From NCBI RefSeq assembly GCF_014647635.1, contig NZ_BMPO01000003.1, forward strand, positions 62,001-126,000: a stretch of DNA of 64,000 bases, given 5' to 3'. Shown here piece by piece: positions 9,387-18,361 of this stretch. A model generated the notes under the pieces. That model ran no database searches and was not told the origin of the DNA. It saw only the letters and a list, made by a program, of their open reading frames with translations. The number at the start of each line of letters is the position of its first letter. Within the stretch, counting starts at the first letter, position 1. This DNA is from Pseudomonas matsuisoli (GTDB lineage: Bacteria > Pseudomonadota > Gammaproteobacteria > Pseudomonadales > Pseudomonadaceae). Made by a program: the position numbers and the translations under genes.

Positions 9387-10512
9387 GGGAAAACACCTCC
9401 CCCGTGAGAAAACGTTCGCCGGCGAACACCGCCAGCTCTTCCGGTCGTTCGCCACCCCGAATCCAGGGCGCGATGCGCGTCGCATGGGCCGCCGCCAGGG
9501 TCACACCGCTGTGGCAGGTGACGACGAACGCGCCGGGATGCGATTCCGACTGTTGATAGATCGGGTAGCCGTCCGGGCTCATCACCCGTAGCGCGCCCCA
9601 AGCACGGACCATGCGGACGTCCGCGAGGAATGGGAATGTCGAGACGCCGCGTTGAGCGATCTTCGCCAGCACGTCGGTGGTCGTCAGGTCATTGAAACCG
9701 ACCTCTTCCATCGAGTCGCCGAACTGCACGCTACCTTCGTCCGTCTGACGAACGTTGATGGTTGGGTACTTCAGGAACGGCCGGACGCGCTCGCTGACCA
9801 GCACCTGCCCCCGATTCGGCGCAACGGGTGCATGCAGGCCGACATGCTCGGCCAACACCCGATTGCCCAAGCCGGCCGCCAAGACGATGCGCGGTGCCGT
9901 AAAGCGACGTTCCGGGGTGACCACGGTAAATTCGCCAGGCGCCGACTCGATACCTGTCACCGGCATACGGCCCACTACGGTCGCGCCGTGATGGCGAGCG
10001 CCGGCATGCAGTGCTCGAAGCAGTTTCAGCGGATTCACGTGGCCATCCATAGGCGTGTAGCTGGCGCCGACAACCTTCGGCCCGATACCTGGCAGACGCG
10101 CCTTGAGATCCGCTCCGTCGAGCATCTCGAATGGGTAATCACCAAGCGCCGCCTGCATACCCGCCAGTCGCGCCTGTCGTTCGGCCAGTTCGTTATCGGA
10201 GAAGCACATGTGAAACCCGCCCGGCTGCGTTAACCGCACATCGACGTCGGTTTCCTGCCTTAGCCCCTCTGCCAGTCCGGCCCAAGCGCGAGCTGACGAC
10301 CGCGTCCAACGCGAATACTCCAGCCGGTCGAAGCCTTTACCCTGCACCCATACAAGGCCGAAGTTGCCGCGCGAGGCCCGAAAGGCGTCGTCGCCCTGAT
10401 CAAGCACCAGCGTGTTCGTTCCGGCCTTTGCTAGTCCATACGCCACAGCCATGCCGACGAGCCCGCCGCCGACGACGATGACGTCTGCCGTGTTCGGCAC
10501 CGTCTCGTTCAT
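9376..10512 (-). CDS. DAO-family FAD oxidoreductase (second copy in operon)
   Basis: 378 residues from ATG 10512, overlapping the permease stop as ATGA. The Rossmann motif VIVVGGGLVGMAVAYGLAKAG is at the N-terminus and the C-terminal FAD segment TCHSGVTLAAAHATRIAPWI is present. It is only distantly similar to the DAO protein at 6534-7661, so the operon has two amine-oxidising flavoproteins. It may act on a different step, such as a cleavage product of the imported compound. SoxB, glycine oxidase and DadA-like activities cannot be told apart here. Confidence 0.87.
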   Translation of the reverse strand: MNETVPNTADVIVVGGGLVGMAVAYGLAKAGTNTLVLDQGDDAFRASRGNFGLVWVQGKGFDRLEYSRWTRSSARAWAGLAEGLRQETDVDVRLTQPGGFHMCFSDNELAERQARLAGMQAALGDYPFEMLDGADLKARLPGIGPKVVGASYTPMDGHVNPLKLLRALHAGARHHGATVVGRMPVTGIESAPGEFTVVTPERRFTAPRIVLAAGLGNRVLAEHVGLHAPVAPNRGQVLVSERVRPFLKYPTINVRQTDEGSVQFGDSMEEVGFNDLTTTDVLAKIAQRGVSTFPFLADVRMVRAWGALRVMSPDGYPIYQQSESHPGAFVVTCHSGVTLAAAHATRIAPWIRGGERPEELAVFAGERFLTGEVFSHAH

Positions 10513-11306
10513 TGTTTTTCTCCAATCAGCACCCGATCCAGTCCGACCAGGCGATCGAGCAGCAGCATCAGCGCCAGGGTTCCGACGATCAGGACGGTCG
10601 AGACTGCCGTGATCAAGGGGTCGATGGTCTGGGATATCTGGTTGTACATGGCCACCGGCAACGTCGTAGTTCCGGGTGTAGCGACGAACACCGTCATGGT
10701 CAGTTCGTCGAAGCTCTGAATGAACGCCAGCAGCCAGCCACCAATCACACCGGTACGAATGCGCGGCAGGATCACCCGCCAGAACACCTTGAGCCGCCCG
10801 GCACCCAAAGAAAGCGCTGCCTGCTCCGCATCGCGCTCCAGGCCAATGGTGGACGCCAGCGTCAGCCTCAACGCGTATGGCAGCACCACGATGACGTGGG
10901 TGATGCTCAGTGCCCACAACGAGCCACCGACCTGCGCGAGCGAGAAGAAGCGCAGGAACGCGATGCCCAGCACCACCGACGGAATCATCAGCGGTGACAG
11001 CAGGAACCCGGTAATCGCACCGCGGCCGGGGAAGTTGTAGCGGCTGATGGCCAATGCGGCGGGCACCGCGAGCAACGTCGCGAACGTGGCGGAAACCAGC
11101 CCCAGCTTCAGCGACAGCCAAAAGGCATCAGCCATTTCCTGGTTCTCCCACAGCGTGTGGAACCAGCGCAGCGACAGGCCGTCGGTGGGCAGGGAAATGT
11201 AGCCTTCGCCAGTGAAGGACACCGCCATCACCACCACCAACGGTGCAACGATGAAGGCGATGAAGAGCGTGTGAAACGCGAGCGAGAAAAATCCGTTCCG
11301 GTACAT
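10509..11306 (-). CDS. ABC transporter permease, PotC-like
   Basis: 265 residues from ATG 11306 (MYRNGFFSLAF). About six membrane segments are visible, and the EAA loop appears as EQAALSLGAGRLKVFWRVILP near residue 170, which docks on the ATPase. It matches the PotC/YdcV group that serves polyamine and opine importers. It starts 5 bp after the end of the other permease. With the neighbours it should form a heterodimeric inner-membrane channel for an amino-acid-like or polyamine-like compound. Confidence 0.93.
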   Translation of the reverse strand: MYRNGFFSLAFHTLFIAFIVAPLVVVMAVSFTGEGYISLPTDGLSLRWFHTLWENQEMADAFWLSLKLGLVSATFATLLAVPAALAISRYNFPGRGAITGFLLSPLMIPSVVLGIAFLRFFSLAQVGGSLWALSITHVIVVLPYALRLTLASTIGLERDAEQAALSLGAGRLKVFWRVILPRIRTGVIGGWLLAFIQSFDELTMTVFVATPGTTTLPVAMYNQISQTIDPLITAVSTVLIVGTLALMLLLDRLVGLDRVLIGEKQ

Positions 11307-11311
11307 GGCGA

Positions 11312-12184
11312 TCACTCGAAGACTTGTTTGAAACGCCGCTCGGCGAGCCGGCTGCAACCCACCACGATCACCAGATTGGCAATCAGCAGCAGCACCGCGA
11401 TGGCGGCACCCAGCGGCCAGTTGAGCGAACCGAGGAATTCGTCGTACGCCGCCGTAGCGACCACCTTGAGCCGCCGACCGCCGATGATGGCGGGCGTAGC
11501 GAACGCCGACGCGGCGAGGGCGAAGACGATGATCGAGCCGGAGAGGATTCCCGGCATGATCTGCGGCAGCACCACCCGGCGAAACGTGGTCATGCGTGAC
11601 GCTCCCAGCGACAGCCCCGCCTGCTCTACCTGCAGGTCGAGTTTCTGCAAGCTGGCCCAGACCGCGATCACCATGAACGGCACCAGTACATGCGTCAGCG
11701 CGAGCACGACACCGAACTGCGTGAACATCATGCGAATGGGAAACTCGGTTATACCGAGCGCCTGCAGCGCCTGATTGATCAGCCCGTTGTTACCAAGCAG
11801 GATCGCCCAGCCCAGGGTACGCACGACCACCGAGATCAGCAGAGGCCCGAGTACCACCAGCAGGAACAGCGACCGCCAAGGGCTGCGCATGCGCGCGATA
11901 ATCAGGGTTTCCGGTACGCCGATGAGCACCGAGAAGAAGGTGACCGCGAGTGCCATGCCACCGGTGCGCAGGAAGATTTCGTGGAAGTAATCGTCACCGA
12001 ACACCTCCAGATAGTTCGCCAGCGTGTAGACGGGAATGACGCCCTCGGTATCGCTGAACAGATTGAGCGACAGCATGGCTGTCAGTACCAGCGGCGCCGC
12101 GAGCAATGTCACGAAGACCAGCAGGGCCGGCCCGGTCAGAAGCCACGGCGCGCTGCCAACGCGTTCGGCGTCATACGTGGCCAT
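11312..12184 (-). CDS. ABC transporter permease, PotB-like
   Basis: 290 residues from ATG 12184; an in-frame ATG 39 bp upstream lies deep inside the ATPase gene and is less likely. Six membrane segments are visible; the EAA loop EQAGLSLGASRMTTFRRVVLP is near residue 200. Group PotB/YdcU. It overlaps the ATPase gene by 14 bp. Partner of the PotC-like permease. Confidence 0.93.
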   Translation of the reverse strand: MATYDAERVGSAPWLLTGPALLVFVTLLAAPLVLTAMLSLNLFSDTEGVIPVYTLANYLEVFGDDYFHEIFLRTGGMALAVTFFSVLIGVPETLIIARMRSPWRSLFLLVVLGPLLISVVVRTLGWAILLGNNGLINQALQALGITEFPIRMMFTQFGVVLALTHVLVPFMVIAVWASLQKLDLQVEQAGLSLGASRMTTFRRVVLPQIMPGILSGSIIVFALAASAFATPAIIGGRRLKVVATAAYDEFLGSLNWPLGAAIAVLLLIANLVIVVGCSRLAERRFKQVFE

Positions 12185-13244
12185 TCGCGACCTCCCGCTC
12201 GAGCAGCCGCAGGTCATCGTCACTCCAGGTCAGGCCGACTTCTTCACCTTCCATCGGAGGTGGAGCGCCGAAGTTCGGTTGCGTGAGATTCACCGGGCCC
12301 AGCGAGCTTTCCACGCCGATCAGCCAGAGGTTGCCAAGGAAGACACGCATACGCACCTTGCCGCGCAAGCGTGCGGTCGCCACATCGGCCAGATGAATCT
12401 TTTCCGGCCGCAGATAGACATTGACGTCGCCATCGAACTGATGCCCTTCGTGGGGCACATGGAACATCAGGTTATCGACCTTTACCTCGTAGCAACGCGG
12501 CTTGCGAGTGTGGACGGCACCCGCGAAGGCATTCGTCTTGCCGAGGAAGCTCGAGGCGAATGGCGACTGTGGCCGTTCGTAGGTATCGAACGGAGAGCCG
12601 ATCTGCACGATGCGGCCGCCATGCATCACCGCGATGCGGTCGCTCATGGTCATCGCCTCGACCTGGTCGTGAGTGACGAGGATGGTGGTAATGCCGAGGT
12701 CGCGCTGGATCGCGCGCAACTCGATGTGCATGTCCTCACGCAGTTTGGCGTCGAGGTTGGACATGGGTTCGTCGAGCAGCAACAGGTCCGGGCGAATGGC
12801 CAGGGCACGCGCAATCGCGACACGTTGTCTTTGGCCGCCGGACAGCGCTTTGGGATAACGCTCGCCCAGGCCGTGCAGGCGCACCATGTCGAGGGCGGAC
12901 TGTACGCGCTGGCCCCGCTCGCTACGCGGGACGCCGCGCATCTCCAGGCCGAAGCTGACGTTCTCGGCGACAGTCATGTGGGGGAACAGGGCATAGCTCT
13001 GAAAGACGATTCCGAGGCCCCGCTTTTCCGGTCGGACATGGGTGATATCCCGACCGTCCAGGACGATGCGCCCGGCAGTGGGCTGAACGAATCCGGCGAT
13101 GCTTTGCAGAGTAGTGGTCTTGCCACAACCGGACGGGCCGAGCAAGGACAGGAACTCGCCCTTCTCCACCGCAAGGTCGAGGCCGGCGATAGCGGTGAAG
13201 TCACCGTAGGTCTTGACGATGCCGTCGAGGGTCAAAAAAGCCAT
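12171..13244 (-). CDS. ABC transporter ATP-binding protein, PotA-like
   Basis: 357 residues. Walker A GPSGCGKTT near residue 36, Q-loop VFQSYALFPHM near 80, signature LSGGQRQRVAIARAL near 133 and Walker B LLLLDEPMSNLD near 154 are intact, followed by H-loop THDQ. The C-terminal TOBE-type domain (from about 280) is typical of PotA/FbpC-group importers. ATG 13244 has a GGAGG site 7 bp upstream; the ATG at 13250 is too close to that site. It powers the import system encoded by this operon. Confidence 0.95.
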   Translation of the reverse strand: MAFLTLDGIVKTYGDFTAIAGLDLAVEKGEFLSLLGPSGCGKTTTLQSIAGFVQPTAGRIVLDGRDITHVRPEKRGLGIVFQSYALFPHMTVAENVSFGLEMRGVPRSERGQRVQSALDMVRLHGLGERYPKALSGGQRQRVAIARALAIRPDLLLLDEPMSNLDAKLREDMHIELRAIQRDLGITTILVTHDQVEAMTMSDRIAVMHGGRIVQIGSPFDTYERPQSPFASSFLGKTNAFAGAVHTRKPRCYEVKVDNLMFHVPHEGHQFDGDVNVYLRPEKIHLADVATARLRGKVRMRVFLGNLWLIGVESSLGPVNLTQPNFGAPPPMEGEEVGLTWSDDDLRLLEREVANGHV

Positions 13245-13350
13245 GGGCATGCCTCCGCGATCACGATGGCGTGATCGCTGTTCGTCGAAAGGAGGTGTCT
13301 TCAGAAGCAGGACGAGGTGGCCCTGCCCCTAAAAGATCAGGAGAGGCGTA

Positions 13351-14418
13351 TCAACGCTCGATGGTGCGATTCCAGCGCGTAGTCCATTCGGAACGCTTCT
13401 GGTTGATCGTTTCCCAGTCGACTTTGATCAAGCCGTCAACCTTCTCCTGGCCGTAAGGCATGCGCGCAGCCAGCTCCGGTGGAAGCTCGACAGTACGGTT
13501 CACCGGCGCGAAACCATTGCTCTCGGACTGGATCTTCTGCACTTCGGGAGACAACACGTACTGGATGAACTTCTGGGAAAGCTCGGACTGGGCATTTGGC
13601 GTCACGGAGCAACCCGCGACCTGCAGCGCCACGGCACCTTCCTTCGGATAGATGAACTTGAGTGGGAAGCCCGTGTTCTGCAGCGCCACGGCGCGGCCGC
13701 TGCCATAAACCGCCATGACCACGTCACCGTTCTGCATCATCCCGTCCATCTCGCCAGGGGCGCTCACCCAGGCCAACACGTTCGGCGAGATATCTTCCTC
13801 GAACACCTTGAAGCCAGGATCAATGTCTTTCTCACCGCCGCCATTCAGACGCGCCATCTCGATCAGGCTGTGCAGCCCATAGGTGTTGGTGATGGGCGGC
13901 ATGCCGAGCAACTGCTGGTATTGCGGATTCTTCAGGTCATTCCAGGAGGTCGGTGGCGCCCAACCGCGCTTCTTGAAGGCTTCTTCGTTGTAGCCGATGC
14001 CTGTCGCGACCATGCCAAGTGCAGTCGCCTCGGGGCTCAACCGTGCCAGCGGGTACAGATCCTTGTAGACCGGGGCATCCGTCAGCTTCTCGCAGAACCC
14101 CAGTTGCAGGGCTTGGTACATCGGACCGTCGTCCATCATCGCGACGTTGATTTGCTGACGTCCTTTCTGCGCTTGCAGCTTTGCGAGCGTCTCGGTCGAG
14201 TTGCCGGATACGTAGACGACCTTGACGTTGTGAGCCTTCTCGAACTCGGGAATGACGCGATTTTTGTACATCTGTTCGGTGGAACCGCCAACTCCTGCCA
14301 CGTACAAGGTGGTTTCGGCGTGAGCGCATGCCGAGAAACCCGCCGCGGCAAGCACGAACGCGGAAAGGCCATGGCGGAAGGAATTGGATGAGGCGAGGAC
14401 GGAGTGCGGACTGATCAC
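13351..14418 (-). CDS. Periplasmic substrate-binding protein, PotD/IdcR-type (spermidine/putrescine-like)
   Basis: 355 residues from GTG 14418, which has AAGGGAG 8 bp upstream and gives a standard signal peptide (SAFVLAAAGFSACAHA, cleavage likely after AHA). The mature protein is a two-lobe binding protein of the group that includes PotD, with the blocks FEKAHNVKVVYVSGNSTET and VMAVYGSGRAVALQNTGFPL. A 106-bp gap with no clear terminator separates it from the ATPase gene, so it is the first gene of the operon. The ligand cannot be read directly; polyamine, opine or guanidino compounds are possible. Confidence 0.88.
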   Translation of the reverse strand: MISPHSVLASSNSFRHGLSAFVLAAAGFSACAHAETTLYVAGVGGSTEQMYKNRVIPEFEKAHNVKVVYVSGNSTETLAKLQAQKGRQQINVAMMDDGPMYQALQLGFCEKLTDAPVYKDLYPLARLSPEATALGMVATGIGYNEEAFKKRGWAPPTSWNDLKNPQYQQLLGMPPITNTYGLHSLIEMARLNGGGEKDIDPGFKVFEEDISPNVLAWVSAPGEMDGMMQNGDVVMAVYGSGRAVALQNTGFPLKFIYPKEGAVALQVAGCSVTPNAQSELSQKFIQYVLSPEVQKIQSESNGFAPVNRTVELPPELAARMPYGQEKVDGLIKVDWETINQKRSEWTTRWNRTIER

Positions 14419-14615
14419 GGGCAATGCTCCCTTTATTTGCGTAGCGGCAGATCGAGAACGTCGCAGGGCTGCGACAAAAAGATCGATGCATCCGCTTCCG
14501 AGGCGATGGCTGACTGCCTTCGAAAACGCTTTCTTTTTATGGGGCCATTTGGCTGTGAAACGAGTATTGTCGCTACCGTCCCATAGGGTCAAATACGGAT
14601 GTATGGGTTAAGTAT

Positions 14616-14630
14616 TCATATTTGATATGA
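14616..14630. promoter_or_regulatory. Perfect palindrome in divergent promoter, candidate LysR operator
   Basis: TCATAT-TTG-ATATGA, a perfect 6+3+6 dyad, lies 8 bp before the LysR start codon and next to its GAGGG site. It is in the 220-bp region between the divergent binding-protein and LysR genes. Position suggests autoregulation; the operon-activating site would be expected further toward 14500-14600. Confidence 0.4.
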
Positions 14631-14638
14631 GGGCTTCC

Positions 14639-15532
14639 ATGAATCTTAGGCAGATCGAAGCGTTTCGTAGTGTTATGCGGCTGGGATCGATGACCGCTGC
14701 GGCTGACGCGCTGTACACCTCGCAGCCCAACGTCAGCCGGCTAATCGCGCAACTCGAGCTGAGTACCGGGCTGAAGCTGTTCGAGCGGGCGGGCGCGCGG
14801 TTGATACCGACCAAAGAAGGAAGCGCGTTTTTCCAAGAGGTCGAGCGCGCGTACGTAGGTCTCGACAGCCTGCGGCAATCCGCGAAGAACATCCGGAACC
14901 TCGGCACCGGCCGTCTACGTATTGCGGCGGTACCCTCGACCGGACTCACGCTCATACCTCACGTCATCAAGCAGTTCGTCGCCACTCGCCCTGAACTCAC
15001 CGTGTCCCTGCACATGAATGCGTCGCCGACCGTCGTGCAATGGGTGCAATCGCAATTCTGCGATCTTGGCGTGGTTGTTCAGCCAAGCGATGCCGGCCCG
15101 CTGGAGACACAGTTGATTGCCCAGCTGCGTGCTGTTTGCGTATTGCCGCCCGGACACCGGTTCGCCTCACGGGAACGGATAACGGCGCAGGATCTCCACG
15201 AAGAGGATTTCGTGTCGCTATGCCACGGCGACGGCACTCGGGAGCAGATGGACAAGGTATTCGAGCAGGCCGGCGTCGAGCGAAAGTTGGTGGTCGAAGG
15301 CCAATACAGCGCCATCAACTGTGAAATGGTCGCGTCCGGGATGGGGGCCGCGCTGGTGAGCCCGAACGTTGCCCGGGACTTCTTGCACAAGGGCATCACG
15401 ATTCACCGCTTCGAGCCCGAGCTGCTGTTTCCGGTCTACGTCGTCGCGCCAGCGGAGGCCGGGCAGACACCACTGGCCCGACAATTCATTCAGGCGCTGC
15501 GCGAACATTATGCGGCGGAGTTTCCCCAATAA
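14639..15532 (+). CDS. LysR-family regulator, OccR/NocR-like
   Basis: 297 residues from ATG 14639 (MNLRQIEAFRSVM); an ATG 12 bp upstream is possible. The helix-turn-helix at about residues 18-60 (GSMTAAADALYTSQPNVSRL) and the following effector domain are complete. The beginning resembles, from memory, the opine catabolism regulators OccR and NocR, which activate divergent transport and oxidase genes when the opine is present. Its divergent position next to a transport-oxidase operon fits that role exactly. Confidence 0.88.
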   Translation: MNLRQIEAFRSVMRLGSMTAAADALYTSQPNVSRLIAQLELSTGLKLFERAGARLIPTKEGSAFFQEVERAYVGLDSLRQSAKNIRNLGTGRLRIAAVPSTGLTLIPHVIKQFVATRPELTVSLHMNASPTVVQWVQSQFCDLGVVVQPSDAGPLETQLIAQLRAVCVLPPGHRFASRERITAQDLHEEDFVSLCHGDGTREQMDKVFEQAGVERKLVVEGQYSAINCEMVASGMGAALVSPNVARDFLHKGITIHRFEPELLFPVYVVAPAEAGQTPLARQFIQALREHYAAEFPQ

Positions 15533-15573
15533 GCCCGCAAGCTGCCGACTTCGGATTCTTGGCATTAAAAAAA

Positions 15574-15599
15574 TGTGGGAGCGGGCCATGCCCGCGATT
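15574..15599 (+). repeat. Single REP
   Basis: TGTGGGAGCGGGCCATGCCC...GATT, 40 bp after the LysR stop. The rest of the 15533-15839 gap holds an AT-rich patch near 15710-15735 and the inverted repeat described separately. Confidence 0.8.
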
Positions 15600-15798
15600 C
15601 GCAGCATACACCGCTCCATCCTTGGGCTAATACCAGGCCCTTACAGGCCCATTCCCGCGGCACGCTAAATCCCCCACGCCTAAGCGCAGAAACATTTAGC
15701 ATCAACTCGCATCATTTTTTTACAAAATGCGAAATTGTTCCGCCTTCGGACATCCTGAACCATGCGCGCCTTGGACCGGCGCCTGGCCCGGTCGTGTG

Positions 15799-15817
15799 TA
15801 TTCAGCTGTGTTGAATA
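15799..15817. promoter_or_regulatory. Inverted repeat in symporter leader
   Basis: TATTCA (15799-15804) and TGAATA (15812-15817) are perfect complements separated by 7 bp, 23 bp upstream of the symporter start codon. It could be an operator or a leader hairpin. No regulator is assigned. Confidence 0.3.
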
Positions 15818-15839
15818 ACAAGAATCCGAGGATGCGTTC

Positions 15840-17276
15840 ATGCTTGAAGTGCTTAATGATTTTCTGTCTGGAAAAGTCCTGATCGTTCTGATCGTAGGGC
15901 TGGGTAGCTACTTCACCATCAGGTCGAGGTTCGTTCAGTTCCGCCATTTCCTGCATATGTTCAGCGTCTTCAAAGACTCGCTGAAATCCAGCGGCGGGCA
16001 ATTGAGCTCGTTCCAGGCATTGATGCTGAGCCTGGCGGGCCGTGTGGGCGCAGGCAATATTGCAGGCGTCGGGATTGCGGTCACACTCGGTGGCCCAGGC
16101 GCGGTGTTCTGGATGTGGGTCACGGCGCTTGTCGGCATGTCCAGCAGCTTCTTCGAGTGCACCTTGGCGCAGGTCTACAAACGCTCGGATGGCGACGGCC
16201 TGTATCGCGGCGGCCCGGCCTACTACATTCAACACGGCCTGAACCTGCGCTGGATGGCGGTCACGTTCGCAGTTCTGCTGCTGGTCACCTACGGCTTCGC
16301 CTTCAATGGCCTGCAGTCCTATACCGTCACGCATTCCCTGCAGAACGCCTTCGACATTCCTGTGCAGTACAGCGGTATCGCCCTCGCTGTGCTGCTGGGC
16401 CTGGTGTTCATCGGTGGCATCAAGCGAATTGCCTCCGTGTCCGACTTGCTCGTGCCGGTCAAGACGCTCGCCTATATCGCGGTCACCCTGTACGTGATCG
16501 TTACCCAGATCGACATGGTTCCTGGCATGCTCGCCACTATCGTCAAAAGCGCGTTTGGCCTGGAGCCGGCCTTCGCGGGTTTGCTCGGCAGCGCGATCGT
16601 GATGGGCGTGAAGCGCGGCGTGTTCGCTAACGAAGCGGGTTTGGGTAGCGCGCCAAATGTGGCGGCGGTCGCATCGGTCAAGCACCCGGCCGCACAAGGC
16701 GTGGTGCAGGCGTTCAGCGTGTTTCTCGATACCTTCGTTATCTGCACCTGCACCGCGTTGCTGATCCTCTTGTCAGGCTTCTATACCCCTGGTTTCGAAG
16801 GGGATGGCATCGTCCTGACGCAGAACTCACTCGCCGCCGTCGTTGGCGACTGGGGACGCACCTTCGTCAGCGTCGCGCTGAGCCTGTTCGTGTTCACGTG
16901 CATTACCTACAACTACTACCTCGGCGAAAACGCGCTGCAGTTCATGTTCGGTCGCAGCAAGGTCGCGTTACTCGGCTACCGTGGCCTGGTCCTGGTGCTT
17001 GTGTGCTGGGGCTCGATGCAGAATTTGGGCACTGTATTCGCCTTCGCCGATATCACGATGACCTGCCTGGCATTCGTCAACCTCACCGCCCTGGCCCTGC
17101 TCATCAAAGTGGGTCTGCGGGTCATGAAGGACTACGATGCCCAGCGTAGCGCGGGAATCGACCAGCCTGTGTTCGATGCGTCGAACTTCAGCGATCTGGA
17201 TTTGGACCGCGATGCGTGGTCCGAGCCGGACAGCGCGCCGGATACCCAAATGGCACCGACACCCGCTAACGGCTAA
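15840..17276 (+). CDS. AGCS-family amino acid (alanine/glycine):cation symporter
   Basis: 478 residues with about ten membrane segments. The family signature GGPGAVFWMWVTALVGMSSS lies near residues 82-101 and GAGNIAGVGIAVTLGG just before it; PNVAAVASVKHPAAQGVVQ near 270 is also typical. Members import alanine or glycine, some glutamine, with Na+ or H+. The last 50 residues are an acidic cytoplasmic tail. It follows a GAGG site 8 bp before ATG 15840. Specific substrate unknown; the neighbouring amino acid metabolism genes agree with amino acid uptake. Confidence 0.92.
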   Translation: MLEVLNDFLSGKVLIVLIVGLGSYFTIRSRFVQFRHFLHMFSVFKDSLKSSGGQLSSFQALMLSLAGRVGAGNIAGVGIAVTLGGPGAVFWMWVTALVGMSSSFFECTLAQVYKRSDGDGLYRGGPAYYIQHGLNLRWMAVTFAVLLLVTYGFAFNGLQSYTVTHSLQNAFDIPVQYSGIALAVLLGLVFIGGIKRIASVSDLLVPVKTLAYIAVTLYVIVTQIDMVPGMLATIVKSAFGLEPAFAGLLGSAIVMGVKRGVFANEAGLGSAPNVAAVASVKHPAAQGVVQAFSVFLDTFVICTCTALLILLSGFYTPGFEGDGIVLTQNSLAAVVGDWGRTFVSVALSLFVFTCITYNYYLGENALQFMFGRSKVALLGYRGLVLVLVCWGSMQNLGTVFAFADITMTCLAFVNLTALALLIKVGLRVMKDYDAQRSAGIDQPVFDASNFSDLDLDRDAWSEPDSAPDTQMAPTPANG

Positions 17277-17338
17277 CCGCGGCTAGAGCCCGAGCAACCT
17301 GGCGCTGGCCAAAGCGGCGTAGACGCCAGGACTCATGC

Positions 17339-18151
17339 TCACTCCACCTCAAGAAGACCGTGGCGAATCTCGGCACCGCTCAGGCGATCTCGAATGTCTT
17401 GATCGATCCGCGGGTCTTCCGGGCCGTACAGCATCACTTGGCGATACGCGCTGACGCGATTGATCTCCGGGCCGAGGTACTCCCAGACCACGCGGGTTGA
17501 CGCCGGCATCCGCCGGTCGCCGCTGGAAACACCCGTCTTCAGCCCGTTCAAGCGCGTGATACGGCTTTTGAAACTGGGGATAAGGATGGTCTGGCTCATT
17601 TCATTGAGCGTTAGCGATTCGTAGTCGATCAGAAACAAACGGTCCTGCAGGTAATAGGCCGCGCCGAGGTAGCGGCAGCGTGTCCAGTCCTCGGCCTGAC
17701 CTGCTGCAGATTGCTCCTGGCGCTCTTGTCTTTCGAACAGGAATTGCCCGTTGTCTTCGCGTAAGTGCACGAGCGACAGCACGATGTGTCCCGGTACGGA
17801 CATGCAATTGGCATATTCGAAGTAGTAACCGCAGTAACGCGACAGATTGCCGGCCTGCGCGCGCAACGGCTCGAACAAAGCCGTTATGGGGTCACGCGCG
17901 TTACGTTGCGGCGTATCGCTGCTGCGGGCGCCGATCAATGTCGCGAATTGATCGGGAGGCAACCCAAGCTCGTACCCTTCAACACCGAAGAAGTCGCCGA
18001 TCCGCTTCAAGTTATAAGCCGTGGGGTGACTTTGGCCGCTCAGGTACTTATTGAACTGCGCCCTATTGAGCGACAACTTGCGGCACACCTCGGCAATGGA
18101 GCGGTAATGGCTGCAGAGCAGTTTCAGGTTTTCACCCAAGTGGTTCGACAT
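17339..18151 (-). CDS. XRE-type helix-turn-helix transcriptional regulator
   Basis: 270 residues. An N-terminal helix-turn-helix at about residues 15-60 (SIAEVCRKLSLNRAQFNKYLSG, then TAYNLKRIGDFFGV) is followed by a 200-residue domain I do not recognise, probably ligand-sensing. It contains SRYCGYYFEYANC near residue 105. It is convergent with the symporter and divergent from the asparaginase gene, which could be its target. Target and effector unknown. Confidence 0.8.
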   Translation of the reverse strand: MSNHLGENLKLLCSHYRSIAEVCRKLSLNRAQFNKYLSGQSHPTAYNLKRIGDFFGVEGYELGLPPDQFATLIGARSSDTPQRNARDPITALFEPLRAQAGNLSRYCGYYFEYANCMSVPGHIVLSLVHLREDNGQFLFERQERQEQSAAGQAEDWTRCRYLGAAYYLQDRLFLIDYESLTLNEMSQTILIPSFKSRITRLNGLKTGVSSGDRRMPASTRVVWEYLGPEINRVSAYRQVMLYGPEDPRIDQDIRDRLSGAEIRHGLLEVE

Positions 18152-18361
18152 GATCGCCTCGCTGGTGCTATGGGCGCGAATATAGCATCAAGTCGCGTAA
18201 CCAATCCGAGTTTGCGATGTCGCCAGGGGCATCATTGCGACAGCACCATTCGAGAAGCGGCCGCGAATCGATTCACGACTGGGCCTATCCAGCGCGCGCC
18301 GTTAGGCTAGGCAAAACAAACGGCAACGGTGCCAATAAATAAAACGGGTGAGGAATAGCGT

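Noticed and set aside
12036-13274. 412-codon plus-strand open frame opposite the ABC ATPase gene
   Set aside because: Shadow of a high-GC gene; the minus strand encodes a complete PotA-like ATPase.
15720-16697. 325-codon open frame on the minus strand across the symporter gene
   Set aside because: Antisense shadow of the AGCS gene; composition is His/Gln/Asp-rich without domain sense and the plus-strand protein has full family motifs.
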